A stretch of DNA of 64,000 nt from Methanobrevibacter sp. (GTDB lineage Archaea; Methanobacteriota; Methanobacteria; Methanobacteriales; Methanobacteriaceae): positions 54,930 through 118,929 of the forward strand of contig JALFJX010000012.1 of NCBI GenBank assembly GCA_022775905.1, in the 5' to 3' direction. A model generated the notes under the pieces. The model did not search any database. It was not told the DNA's origin and saw nothing but the letters and a program-made list of their open reading frames with translations. Below, in pieces: positions 17,942-27,277 of this stretch. The stretch's first letter is position 1. The number at the start of each line of letters is the position of its first letter. Made by a program: the position numbers and the translations under genes.

Positions 17942-18269
17942 CAACATTCCTCCTTAAAATTTCTTTTTGCGCATTTTTATTTAAAATAGTCAACATATCT
18001 ACTATTTGATTAATAATATCAACATCAAGACCTTTTTTCTCAGCTAATCGTCTAATTTTATCGTGAACAACTTGTTCCCTAGATTTATCTAAAACTTCCA
18101 TTTTCAAATATTCTTTAGAACTAGCTATATCTATTGCAAGAGCGGTTCTCTGAGAAATTAAATCAACTAATTGATTATCAATTTCATCAATAGATTTCCT
18201 TGACACATTAAGAAGTTCCTCAGCTTCTTTTTCGTTTTTAAAAGATTTTATTTCATAACTTCCATTCAA
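17928..18269 (-). CDS. Chorismate mutase (AroQ class)
   Basis: Converts chorismate to prephenate for Phe/Tyr synthesis. The helical AroQ pattern is clear: [22 protein letters not shown] (described in two halves around IDNQLV), [13 protein letters not shown], then a C-terminal helix with [12 protein letters not shown]. No ATG is available in frame near the proper N-terminus. TTG at 18269 is chosen because GGTGATT precedes it, giving 113 residues. The longer frame upstream would add a string of Ile/Asn with no support. It overlaps S17e by 14 bp. Confidence 0.85.
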   Translation of the reverse strand: MNGSYEIKSFKNEKEAEELLNVSRKSIDEIDNQLVDLISQRTALAIDIASSKEYLKMEVLDKSREQVVHDKIRRLAEKKGLDVDIINQIVDMLTILNKNAQKEILRRNVDGKY

Positions 18270-18345
18270 AAAAATCACCAAATTGATAATAATGATAATA
18301 ATATAATTTATTATTATCATAGTATATAAACTATATGATTAATCC

Positions 18346-19741
18346 TCAAATCAATGAATTAAATTTAAGGAATGATTTCATCATAGATAGTGATTTTGGA
18401 ACTGATCCCTTCACAATAGCACCATGAGGAGTTTTGACTTCACATGTAACAGCAGGAATATGTTTTAAGCTAACAACATCTTCTAAAGCACCAGGATATT
18501 CCGCACCTGCTTTTTTATAAATAATATATTTTACTTTACTATGTTTAGCAATATATTTTGCAAGAGTTGCACTTTTAAGAGTTGGCTTGTAAGTTCCCAT
18601 AGCCACATCACAACCAGGCTTTCCACCAGGCTTTGAACAATGAAAATCTCCATATGCCTTGCATTTGAACTTTACAATCAATTGCACTGTTTTATATGAA
18701 ATAGTTCCTTTAACATTTGCTTTTTTATTCAAATGAATTCCATGATAATCCCGAACATTAGCTGCAGTTCCTTTAGGATTCATAAACGGCATGATATAAA
18801 CAGTACCTTTTATCGGATGTTTCTCCAAGTATTGAATCATCTGCATTGCTGCAACCTGAGAAGACAACTCATTACCATGAACACCAGCAGTCATGAAAAC
18901 AACTTTTCCATTACCTCCCTTAAATTTAATTACAGGAGTGCCTGATTTTGCTGCTTTAACTACTTTTTTAACTAACGCAGAATTAGGAATATTGCTTTTA
19001 ATTCTTTTATTCTTTGTAATATCTGCACCTGAGTTCCATTTGTATGTAGTGATCTTATAATAATTCTTTACAACATAATTATTCTTTCCAGAAATACCAT
19101 CAGCAGAATACCTGATAGTGTAAGTCCCGGCAGGCAGATTAAGAGCAAGATTTGCAACACCATAACTATTTGTGTATCTATTATATGTCTTGCCATTTAC
19201 AGTAAATTTAACTAACATCCCATTCATCAATTTACCTTGTTTATCCAGAAGAGTGAGAGAAAATTTTGTTTTAGTACCATAAGTAGAAAATACATCCTTT
19301 GTAGAAACTCTTGAAAGTATATTAATTGTATTTTTTAACAGACAAATTATTGCAGGATGTTGAAATAGTATATTTCCAGAAGAATCTTATTAACTACAAG
19401 ATATCCAGAACCGTTTTTATCTGTAGATTTAACATACTCTTTCCCATTAAGTTTCAATACAACATTTAAACCAGAGACTGGATTGTTGTCCTTGTCCAAT
19501 ACACGAAAATGAAACTGAGAACCATTTCCATAATATTTAACCAAATCATTAGTTTCTATTTTAGAAGGAACAATTGCATTTGATGTAGCATTAACTTCAA
19601 AACTAGAATTCAGATTAATATCTAAATCATTAGACTCCACAGATGCCGTTGAATTTTCAAAAGTAGCATTATCATTAGCACTGACTGCAGAAATTAAAAA
19701 TAAAAAAAGAAAATGATGAAAATTGAATAAATTCTCTTCAT
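18346..19741 (-). pseudogene. Decayed secreted Ig-like/zinc-carboxypeptidase-like protein (two frameshifts)
   Basis: This is a broken paralogue of the intact gene just upstream (19750-21015). The likely start is ATG 19741 (MKRIYSIFIIFF), but the signal-peptide frame runs into TAA at 19694-19696; restoring one T to the T7 tract (19702-19708) reconnects it to a normal signal peptide ending AVSA. A second frame change near 19375-19395 separates a first Ig-like domain from the rest. The C-terminal part retains VSTKDVFSTYGT, the HGNE zinc motif, GDFH and a CEVKTPHG segment through FNSLI. Two independent lesions argue for real decay rather than a single error, though errors in homopolymers are possible. 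Confidence 0.75.
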
Positions 19742-19749
19742 GACACCAC

Positions 19750-21015
19750 TCATATAATTGAATTATATTTCAAGAAGTATTTCATCATGTTAAATGATGT
19801 AGTAACTGTTTTTGTTGTTACAGTATTATGTGGAAGTGCAACTTCACAAATAACTCCAGTTATACCCTTTTTAGCAACACATTCAAACAATGCACCAGGA
19901 TATTTCTGACCAGTATAACTGTAAATCTTCTTACTTACTTTAGAATATTTAGCAATATATGCTGCAAGATCTGCACTTTTACATTTAGAATTCTTGGATG
20001 CCATCACAATATCTTTTCCAGGAGCACCTCCCGGTTTTGTAGTGTGGAAGTCACCATATGCATTACATTTATACTTAACAACCAAGTTGACAATTTTATT
20101 AGGTATAGTTCCAGATTTAGAAGCTATACGATTATAATCGTTATCAGTATATCTTACTTTTTTAGCAATTGCTTTTACATTAACAAAAGGCATTATGTAA
20201 ACAGTTCCACTAATTGGATTTTTAGTTAAATAGTCAATCATTTTCATTGCAGCAACCTGAGAAGACAACTCATTACCATGAACACCAGCAGTCATGAAAA
20301 CAATCTTTCCTTTACCTCCAACAAATTTCAATAAAGGAATACCATTTTTAGTTGCTGCAACAGCCTTTTTAACCCAAGCATTATTAGGCATGTTCTTTTT
20401 AATTAAACTAACTTTAGAAACATCACCTTTAATACCCCAATTCAAAGTAGACATTGTGATTTTATTCTTAACATTATATGAATTAGAACCACTTATTGCA
20501 TCCACTTTATATTTAATTACATATTTACCTGCTTGACAATTAAGTGTGAATGTAACCATCCCACTATCATCAGTGACCTTTGTAACTGTTTTTTTGCCAA
20601 TAGTCACTGCAACAGACTTACCTGCCATAGGTTGACCAAATTGATCAAGAACTTTGACATTATAATTCATAATAGTCCCATATGTTGATGAAACATCTTT
20701 TGTTACAACTTTAGTCACGACAGGCTTTTCCTTAACATCATCATCTGAACTTGAATTATTTGATGAATTAGTTTGATTAATTGAATCATCAGTACCATTT
20801 ACAGAAGGTCCTCCATCATTTGAAGAATTTTCTGAAGCTACAACATCATTCGATACTGGTGAAACATTAGAAACAGCATCAATATTTTTAGATAATGTAT
20901 CTACATTATCCACTCCCAATAGATTATCCGAAGTAGATACATTTTCAGCTGCTGAAACTAATGAGATGCTACTCAGCACAACGATTAGCAGCAGCACAAA
21001 ATATATTTTTTTCAT
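19750..21015 (-). CDS. Secreted Ig-like plus zinc carboxypeptidase/AstE-like protein
   Basis: A 421-residue exported protein. Residues 1-22 are a signal peptide (MKKIYFVLLLIVV, cleavage near VSA). Residues about 30-95 are a Ser/Asn/Asp-rich low-complexity linker, typical of a surface spacer. Residues 100-185 form an Ig-like repeat (STYGTIMNYNVKVLD to YNVKN) as in archaeal adhesin-like proteins. Residues 205-421 resemble the M14/succinylglutamate desuccinylase fold: HGNE (246-249), GDFH (321-324) and a Glu in ICEVALPHN. Such enzymes hydrolyse amide or peptide bonds with zinc. Action on pseudomurein peptides is an attractive but untested guess. It overlaps shikimate kinase by 4 bp and precedes a broken paralogue. 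Confidence 0.75.
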   Translation of the reverse strand: MKKIYFVLLLIVVLSSISLVSAAENVSTSDNLLGVDNVDTLSKNIDAVSNVSPVSNDVVASENSSNDGGPSVNGTDDSINQTNSSNNSSSDDDVKEKPVVTKVVTKDVSSTYGTIMNYNVKVLDQFGQPMAGKSVAVTIGKKTVTKVTDDSGMVTFTLNCQAGKYVIKYKVDAISGSNSYNVKNKITMSTLNWGIKGDVSKVSLIKKNMPNNAWVKKAVAATKNGIPLLKFVGGKGKIVFMTAGVHGNELSSQVAAMKMIDYLTKNPISGTVYIMPFVNVKAIAKKVRYTDNDYNRIASKSGTIPNKIVNLVVKYKCNAYGDFHTTKPGGAPGKDIVMASKNSKCKSADLAAYIAKYSKVSKKIYSYTGQKYPGALFECVAKKGITGVICEVALPHNTVTTKTVTTSFNMMKYFLKYNSII

Positions 21016-21878
21016 AATATCTTACAACCTACGTTATCAGTTTTTGTTTCTAGTACTGTACCTTCATATTTCTCCCATGAATATTTAATATTATCGATTT
21101 TATCTTCACTTGCAACTGCAACAAAAGATGAACCAGTTCCAGATAAACCAGAAGCTATCGCTCCAGATTCAAGTGCATCAATAGCAATTGATGAATTGAA
21201 CCCTAAAGTTGCAGAATACAATAATCCATTCAAATTCAATGCTTTGAAATAATCTTTATTTCTAGCAAAGTCAAACGCTGTTTCAACTAATGGCGCTAAT
21301 AATTTCATCCTATCAGGATTTGAATCACCGGATTTAGAATAATAATTAGGCATATAAACTAATACTGGATAATCTTCCATCTCTTCGCGAATAATAAACT
21401 CCCTATTTTTATTATCAGTTACAACAACACCACCAAAGTAAGATGCAGTTGCATCATCAAATGAACCTGTAATAGTAACTCCTGCTTCAAGTGATGCATC
21501 AATTGCCATATTAATTACTTCCAAATTATCAAGAGGTTTTAAATTAAATTCCTCAGATATGATTGAAGAGACAACTTTAACAATAGCGTTGGATGAAGCA
21601 CTGCTACTAGACAATCCTGACGCCATAGGTAAATTGGATTTTGTTTTCAAGTCAATACCAAATTCAGAACTATCAATATCATAATGATTAAACACCCTTT
21701 GAGCACATAATTCCATTAAACCAGTGCCTGCACCAACATCATTAGAACAGATTATTCCCTCACTAATTGTTTTAGCATTACATTTTATGTCCAAACCAAT
21801 ACCAAAAGCTGAACCGAAACCTGTTGCAATTGCATTGATAATTGTTGCAGAACCTGGAGATCTAACAGTTTGTTTCAT
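21012..21878 (-). CDS. aroK: Archaeal (GHMP-type) shikimate kinase
   Basis: Phosphorylates shikimate in the aromatic pathway; archaea use this GHMP-superfamily enzyme instead of the bacterial P-loop form. The 288-residue protein starts QTVRSPGSATIINAIATGFG, has the GHMP ATP motif LPMASGLSSSSASSNA and a C-terminal GLSGTGSSFVAVA loop. AGGTTAA lies before ATG 21878. It overlaps its upstream neighbour (glycosyltransferase) by 1 bp and the secreted peptidase by 4 bp. Chorismate mutase, further along the pathway, is 2.7 kb downstream. Confidence 0.9.
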   Translation of the reverse strand: MKQTVRSPGSATIINAIATGFGSAFGIGLDIKCNAKTISEGIICSNDVGAGTGLMELCAQRVFNHYDIDSSEFGIDLKTKSNLPMASGLSSSSASSNAIVKVVSSIISEEFNLKPLDNLEVINMAIDASLEAGVTITGSFDDATASYFGGVVVTDNKNREFIIREEMEDYPVLVYMPNYYSKSGDSNPDRMKLLAPLVETAFDFARNKDYFKALNLNGLLYSATLGFNSSIAIDALESGAIASGLSGTGSSFVAVASEDKIDNIKYSWEKYEGTVLETKTDNVGCKIL

Positions 21879-22960
21879 TAGTTAACCTCATCATAGGGGA
21901 TTGTCACTTCTGAAAAATCAATTGCCCTATTACGAGCATTAAGTGATAAAATTAATCTAAAATCATCATCTCCAATTATAGTATCAATTGCCTTAGCAAT
22001 AGAAGACACCTTATTTGGATTTACAAGTAAACCAACATCATTATTGATAATTTCAGTGATACCACCAACATCACTTCCAATAACTGGCTTTCCACATGCT
22101 AACGCTTCAATTAAAACTAAACCAAAGCTTTCTGAATATGATGGTAAAACTAGCACATCACAACTTGGAATGATATTTTCGACATCATTTCTAGAACCTG
22201 TAAATATTACATCATGAATATTTTCTTCTTCAACTTTTTTGCTTAATTTTTTAAATAGTGGACCATCACCAACAATCACTAAATAATAATCGCTTTGAGA
22301 TACTTTTTTAGCTTCCAATAATGATTCAACATTTTTCCTTTTAATTAAATTACCAACAAAAAGCACTATTGGTTTATCTTCAAGTTTATTTTCTTTTTTA
22401 AATGAATCATTTGCTTTTGATGAAAACTTATTGATATCTACAGAATTCCAGGACAATTTTGTTTTATTGGCTATGCCAGTGACTCCAGTTGCAATAATCT
22501 CATGTTTTAATGCATTACTTACTGCAAAAACACCATCAGCATCTCTTAAAACTTTTTTAACTGGAGATCTCATAAATGGCTGTTTTTTATATAATTCAAA
22601 CATGTCAGAACCATGTGCTGTAACATATGTTTTAATCCCATGTTCTTTACCCACTTCAACGGCAGCTGCACCTGCCGGGAATAAATAATGACCATGAATA
22701 ATATCAATATCTTCTTTTTCTAAAAGTTCTTCCAATGCTTTTTTAGCATTCATCTTAAACATTAATCCCCTGACACCAGGAATATTAAGCCCTTTAGTTC
22801 CAATAACATGAATTCCATCAATATCTTTAATTTCTTTGTGAGGATAAGTAATCACATAAACTTCATGACCTTCTTCAACTAATTTCTTTGATAAGGTATG
22901 AATATGAACACCAACACCACCTACATGCGGTGGAAATTGACCTACCATAGCTATTTTCAT
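21878..22960 (-). CDS. Glycosyltransferase family 4
   Basis: A GT-B fold retaining glycosyltransferase of about 360 residues. The N-terminal domain begins KIAMVGQFPPHVGGVGVHIHTLSKKL and contains TAHGSDMFELY; the C-terminal domain has VGDGPLFKKL and the nucleotide-sugar signature ESFGLVLIEALACGKPVIGSDVGG (named here by its E-x7-E pattern). It has no membrane segment. The acceptor and sugar are not predictable; surface glycan or lipid glycosylation is likely. ATG 22960 follows a GGAG sequence; an upstream TTG-like start would add five residues. It overlaps shikimate kinase by 1 bp. Confidence 0.88.
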   Translation of the reverse strand: MKIAMVGQFPPHVGGVGVHIHTLSKKLVEEGHEVYVITYPHKEIKDIDGIHVIGTKGLNIPGVRGLMFKMNAKKALEELLEKEDIDIIHGHYLFPAGAAAVEVGKEHGIKTYVTAHGSDMFELYKKQPFMRSPVKKVLRDADGVFAVSNALKHEIIATGVTGIANKTKLSWNSVDINKFSSKANDSFKKENKLEDKPIVLFVGNLIKRKNVESLLEAKKVSQSDYYLVIVGDGPLFKKLSKKVEEENIHDVIFTGSRNDVENIIPSCDVLVLPSYSESFGLVLIEALACGKPVIGSDVGGITEIINNDVGLLVNPNKVSSIAKAIDTIIGDDDFRLILSLNARNRAIDFSEVTIPYDEVN

Positions 22961-22988
22961 AAAACAAAACTCCAATTAATCACTAATA

Positions 22989-24065
22989 TTATATAATGAA
23001 ATTATTGTTTAAATAATTACCTTCCATATCCACTAATATAACATTTAAATCCAATTCAAAACGTTGCATACATCTATCATGAATTGCAGATGCAATACTA
23101 TTTGAAACCTCAACTGAAATTTCAAGTTCATCCAAAATAGACATCATACCATCAGTTGTTTTTGAATCAAATAACTTTTGGAGATGCATTTGGTCCACAC
23201 CACATAATGCTGCATGAGTAACCATTATTTCACGTCTGCCATCAGCAACAGCATGCTTAGTGTCAAAAATACCCCCCGCAACTTTGATTAATTTACCCAT
23301 ATGACCGAAGAAAGTGAATTTTGTAATTCCCCGTTTAACTGCTTCTTCAAACATGAACCCGACAAAATTACCAGTTTGAATAATTTGTTCTTTTCTAATG
23401 TCCAATTGTTTCAATGCCAATTTTTCACCAATATTACCTGGAACAAAGATTAAATTTTCAATATTTGATGCAACAGCAACATCAATCTGTTTTACAATTG
23501 AATTCTTATATGCATCACTAGACATTGATCTTGCTATTCCAGTAGTCCCTAGAACTGAGATTCCATCAATAATACCCAATTTAGGATTCATGGTTTTTTT
23601 AGCTATTTTTTTACCTTCAGGAATAGAAATAGTTACTTTAGCAATTTTACCTTCTGGAACTTTACTTGATAAATTCTTGATAATCATTCGACGAGGCACC
23701 GGACTAATTGCATAATCCCCAATAGGTATTTGAAGACCAGGTTTTGTAATTATTCCAACACCCTCACCCCCAGTTATGAGGACATTACATTTTTCATCAT
23801 TTTTATCAAACAGTTCAACTGTAGACACGATATCTAAATTTACAGTAACATCCGGGTCATTATATGGATTTTTATGAGCCACAGCATATGATTTGGAAGA
23901 AGAAATTAATTTACATTCATCAATTAGTATATCTAAATATTTTTTTGGAGTTTCAACTTTAACACAAGCAATATCTGGAGTATCTAAGATAGCATCCAAT
24001 GCTGCAAGAGAGCATGCAGTTGCTACAGTACCTGTTGTTACACCAGTATAATTATCATTTGTCAT
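22989..24065 (-). CDS. cbiD: Cobalt-precorrin-5B (C1)-methyltransferase
   Basis: CbiD methylates C1 of the corrin ring during anaerobic cobamide synthesis. The N-terminus YTGVTTGTVATACSLAAL is the CbiD hallmark, followed by ITGGEGVGIITKPGL, NPKLGIIDGISVLGTTGI and FGHMGKLIKVAGGIFDTK, all conserved. The protein has 358 residues. The glycosyltransferase lies about 28 bp downstream, so cotranscription is possible. The salvage gene cbiZ lies 13 kb away. Confidence 0.93.
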   Translation of the reverse strand: MTNDNYTGVTTGTVATACSLAALDAILDTPDIACVKVETPKKYLDILIDECKLISSSKSYAVAHKNPYNDPDVTVNLDIVSTVELFDKNDEKCNVLITGGEGVGIITKPGLQIPIGDYAISPVPRRMIIKNLSSKVPEGKIAKVTISIPEGKKIAKKTMNPKLGIIDGISVLGTTGIARSMSSDAYKNSIVKQIDVAVASNIENLIFVPGNIGEKLALKQLDIRKEQIIQTGNFVGFMFEEAVKRGITKFTFFGHMGKLIKVAGGIFDTKHAVADGRREIMVTHAALCGVDQMHLQKLFDSKTTDGMMSILDELEISVEVSNSIASAIHDRCMQRFELDLNVILVDMEGNYLNNNFII

Positions 24066-24096
24066 TTTATAAAAAAAGAATAAAAAAAGAGAGAAT

Positions 24097-24360
24097 CTAT
24101 AACATAGATTCTAATTTTTCAATAAGTTCTGTTTCGGTAGGTGCACCAACAAAAGTGACCGCACCATCAATTACAATAGTAGGTACAGCCATGATTTGAT
24201 AATCCATAGCTCTTTGTCTATTATCAATGTTTTCATCGATTTTAATAGATTCTACATCAATTGCATCGCCTAATTTATCTTTTGCATTTTGAGCAGCTTC
24301 GATAGCTGCAGGACAGTGTGGGCAGGAATTGGTTGAAAATACTTCTACTTTAATTGCCAT
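24097..24360 (-). CDS. Thioredoxin/glutaredoxin-like protein (CPHC)
   Basis: An 87-residue thioredoxin-fold protein with active site CPHC (CPHCPAAIEAAQ) near residue 13 and the cis-Pro loop MAVPTIVIDG near residue 58. This is the short archaeal type known from methanogens as a protein disulfide reductase. No signal peptide is seen, so it is cytoplasmic. GGAGAG lies upstream of ATG 24360. It precedes cbiD by 31 bp on the same strand. Confidence 0.9.
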   Translation of the reverse strand: MAIKVEVFSTNSCPHCPAAIEAAQNAKDKLGDAIDVESIKIDENIDNRQRAMDYQIMAVPTIVIDGAVTFVGAPTETELIEKLESML

Positions 24361-24498
24361 AATAAATCTCTCCTAATTATTAATTATTTGTAACTTTATA
24401 AATTAGTAATATATAATTGTTACCTATTTACAATAGATTTCAAATGCTCTCTACAAATGTTTAATATACATAAGAAAAATAAAAATAAATTGATTAAA

Positions 24499-26568
24499 AT
24501 GGAAAATTTAGATACTGATATTAAAAAAATAATCAATAGCGCATATCCCTACATTAAAGATTTTAATCCTGCTCAAAAAGCAGTGATTGAATCCGGATAT
24601 TTAGATGACAAATCCAATTATATAATTTCAATACCTACTGCAAGTGGTAAAACAGTTTTAGGAGTATTACCTGCTTTAAAAACCATATTAAATGGTGGAA
24701 AAGCAGTCTATGCAGCACCACTTCTTTCAATTCAAAATGAAAAAGTCAAAGAATTTAAAGCATTTGAAGAACATGGAATCAATGTAGGAAAACATCCATC
24801 TAGCGCAGATTTATCAGTCATGGTTTTTGAGTCATTTGATGCACTTACTAGATTTTCCTGGAATGTACTTAGAGATGTTGATACATTAATTATTGATGAA
24901 TTCCATATGATTGGAGAATATTCAAGAGGACCAACACTTGAAGCAGCCATTACAAGAGCTAAAATAATTAATCCCGGCATGAGGATAATCGCACTTTCAG
25001 CTACCCTAAAAAATATTGAAGAAATTGAAGGATGGCTTGAAGGAACATGTGTAGAACACGATTACAGACCAGTACCATTACATAAGGAAGTACTGGATGC
25101 TGAGATGTTTAATACAAAAAATAAAAATGATGTTATCGTCAAAATTGCAGAAAAGGCAATGAACGATAACTCACAGGCATTAGCATTCGTTTCTACAAGA
25201 AGATTTACAGAGAGCTTAGCCACATATGTTGCTAAGAAAATTAATAAAAAACTCAGCAAAGATCAAAAGCAAAGATTCAAGGAAGTTGCAGAAAAGTTAT
25301 TGGCAGTTCCTGAAAAAAAAGGATCACTTCCAACAAGCACCTGTGTGAAATTAGCTGAATCTGTTGAGAAAGGAGTTGCATTCCACCATGCAGGGCTTTT
25401 TAATGAACAGAAAGAGATAATTGAAGATGAATTTAGAAATGGGAACATTTTAATGATTACTGCCACACCTAGTTTAATGTATGGTGTGAATTTACCTTCT
25501 AAGACTGTTGTAATAAGAGACCATACACGTTGGACTAGCCAAGGCCCACAACCAATACCTGTTTTTGATTATGAACAGATGTCTGGAAGGGCCGGTAGGC
25601 CACAATACGATGATGTTGGATACTCTTATCTTATTGCAAAAACAATGGATGAAGCCCAGAATCTAGAAGAATATTATGTTGAAGGAGAGATTGAGCAAAC
25701 AAATTCCAAATTGGTTGACAATAAAGATGCAATTTACAAACAGATAATTGCACAGATAGCATCTTCCCTTTCTAAAAATCTAGATGAACTTACTGAGTTC
25801 TTTGGAAAAACACTTTATGGCTATCAAATGAACAACAATCCATCAATGGCATTTTTTGCAGCAGACAGTCTAAAATATGAACTTGAAAATGCATTAAGTT
25901 TTTTACTTCAAAATGGAATTATAAGGGCAACACCAGAAGGACTTAAAACAACTGAATTCGGTAACTTAATTGCTAAATCAAATTATGCAGTAGAAACAGC
26001 AGTTAAAATTAAAGAATATGTTTCAGATATTAGTGAAATTAATGTAGAAGAATTCATTTATGCATTAGCTGAAACTCCCGACTTGCCATTAATCACATTC
26101 AAAGGAAGAAAATCAAAAGACCCCGTACAGGAAAAATTATCTGAATGTGGATTATTTGCTGTTGACCTTGGAAACATTGAAGCAACAACAGTTTCATTGA
26201 TTGAATGGATTAATGAAAGAAGTGAATTTGATATAGAAAACAAGTACAATGTTTATTCAGCTTCAACCAGAAGGTCTGCTTATGAAGCATCACGCCTTGT
26301 GAAATTCGCAAAAAATACTTCTGAAGTATTGGGCGACTATTCTAATCTAAAAGAATACGATATTCTTTCCGCTAGATTATACTATGGAGTTAAACCAGAT
26401 ATTATCCCATTAGTGATTGGAGTAAAAAGACTCGGTAGAAAAAGAGCTAGAAATCTTGTAAAAATATTTGGAAATGATTTAAGTAATGTTTCTGAAAAAG
26501 AGTTGCAAAAAATTGATGGCATAGGACCGAAACTTGCTGAAAAAATAAAGTTATTTGTAAAAAATTAA
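24499..26568 (+). CDS. Ski2-like DNA helicase, Hel308-like
   Basis: An SF2 helicase of 689 residues from ATG 24499 (an upstream ATG at 24457 would add 14 residues; neither has a clear ribosome binding site). Motifs in order: a Q-like FNPAQKAVIE, Walker A PTASGKT, motif II DEFHMIG, motif III SATLKN, FVSTRRF, MITATPSLMYGVNLP and motif VI MSGRAGRPQYD. The C-terminal end has a helix-hairpin-helix (IDGIGPKLAEKIKLF), as in Hel308. Hel308 unwinds lagging strands at stalled forks. The DEFH in place of DE(A/I)H and the short length leave another Ski2-family assignment possible. Confidence 0.82.
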   Translation: MENLDTDIKKIINSAYPYIKDFNPAQKAVIESGYLDDKSNYIISIPTASGKTVLGVLPALKTILNGGKAVYAAPLLSIQNEKVKEFKAFEEHGINVGKHPSSADLSVMVFESFDALTRFSWNVLRDVDTLIIDEFHMIGEYSRGPTLEAAITRAKIINPGMRIIALSATLKNIEEIEGWLEGTCVEHDYRPVPLHKEVLDAEMFNTKNKNDVIVKIAEKAMNDNSQALAFVSTRRFTESLATYVAKKINKKLSKDQKQRFKEVAEKLLAVPEKKGSLPTSTCVKLAESVEKGVAFHHAGLFNEQKEIIEDEFRNGNILMITATPSLMYGVNLPSKTVVIRDHTRWTSQGPQPIPVFDYEQMSGRAGRPQYDDVGYSYLIAKTMDEAQNLEEYYVEGEIEQTNSKLVDNKDAIYKQIIAQIASSLSKNLDELTEFFGKTLYGYQMNNNPSMAFFAADSLKYELENALSFLLQNGIIRATPEGLKTTEFGNLIAKSNYAVETAVKIKEYVSDISEINVEEFIYALAETPDLPLITFKGRKSKDPVQEKLSECGLFAVDLGNIEATTVSLIEWINERSEFDIENKYNVYSASTRRSAYEASRLVKFAKNTSEVLGDYSNLKEYDILSARLYYGVKPDIIPLVIGVKRLGRKRARNLVKIFGNDLSNVSEKELQKIDGIGPKLAEKIKLFVKN

Positions 26569-26580
26569 AAAAAGGTGGAT

Positions 26581-26877
26581 TTAACCTCCACCATTACCAG
26601 CATCACTGGATAATTCAAGTTCTTCGAAGCCCATTGATTTTTCTTTTAAATCTTCAACATCAAGATCTCTACCAGCGCCCCAAGAACTCTTTTTGATATC
26701 TTTTTCCTCTAATAATTCAACATGGCTAGATTTATACCATAAACCAGTTTTACTGATTTTAACCCAACCAATGCCATCAGTTGTTTTTGCATCAACAACT
26801 TCACCCATGGTTCCAGTATCAACATACCTTACATGAGAATTTAAAGGAATTTCTATATCTCTTGCATCTAAAACCAT
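26581..26877 (-). CDS. DUF2098 family protein
   Basis: A 98-residue methanogen protein of the DUF2098 type. The N-terminal half has an SH3-like barrel look (SHVRYVDTGTMGEVVDAKTTDG, then GWVKISKTGLWYKSSHVELL); the C-terminus is a charged helix ending in a Gly-rich AGNGGG tail. The function is unknown. It lies 16 bp downstream of a PRC-barrel gene and is likely cotranscribed with it. A small GGTGGA/TCCACC stem overlaps its end and the convergent helicase stop. Confidence 0.7.
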   Translation of the reverse strand: MVLDARDIEIPLNSHVRYVDTGTMGEVVDAKTTDGIGWVKISKTGLWYKSSHVELLEEKDIKKSSWGAGRDLDVEDLKEKSMGFEELELSSDAGNGGG

Positions 26878-26893
26878 TTTGAAAACCTTATGT

Positions 26894-27178
26894 TTATTCG
26901 TCTTCTTCTATTTCAACTTCAACAGCTTCAGCTTCTACTTCTTCAGCTTCTTCTGCTTCTTTTGGAATTTCTTTGTTTAAGATAACATAAGCACCGATAG
27001 TTTGAATATCTTCAAAACTAATTACAAGTTCATCTTTAGAAAAGATATTTTTTTGTAAAGTTAAAGTAACTTCATCAATTTTACCAGTTGCTGGATCAAA
27101 TTCAACATTACTTACTTTACCAACTTCGTATGCGTTTTTATCTAAAACAACAGAACCTAAAAATTCTTTAATTTGCAT
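26894..27178 (-). CDS. PRC-barrel domain protein with acidic tail
   Basis: A 94-residue protein: PRC-barrel in residues 1-75 (IKEFLGSVVLDKNAYEVGKVSNVEFD, VTLTLQKNIFSKDELVIS, IGAYVILNKEI), followed by a Glu/Ala/Val-rich acidic tail of about 20 residues. It is a paralogue of the 7339-7569 protein in fold only. Role unknown; such barrels are often protein-protein adaptors. It sits upstream of the DUF2098 gene and divergent from elp3. Confidence 0.8.
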   Translation of the reverse strand: MQIKEFLGSVVLDKNAYEVGKVSNVEFDPATGKIDEVTLTLQKNIFSKDELVISFEDIQTIGAYVILNKEIPKEAEEAEEVEAEAVEVEIEEDE

Positions 27179-27277
27179 AGTTTCACCTAAGAAATTTATA
27201 CTATTATATTTAAATCATCAAATATTTAAATACAATCATAATATAAAATTAACTATTAATAAATGAGGTAAGAAATA

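Noticed and set aside
17928..18320. Longer chorismate mutase starting at 18320
   Set aside because: The extra N-terminus would be a string of Ile/Asn codons from noncoding AT-rich DNA, and the GGTGATT site supports the TTG at 18269.
19702..19708. Declaring phase variation at the T7 tract
   Set aside because: A seven-base tract is short for efficient slippage switching, and a second frameshift downstream already disables the gene.
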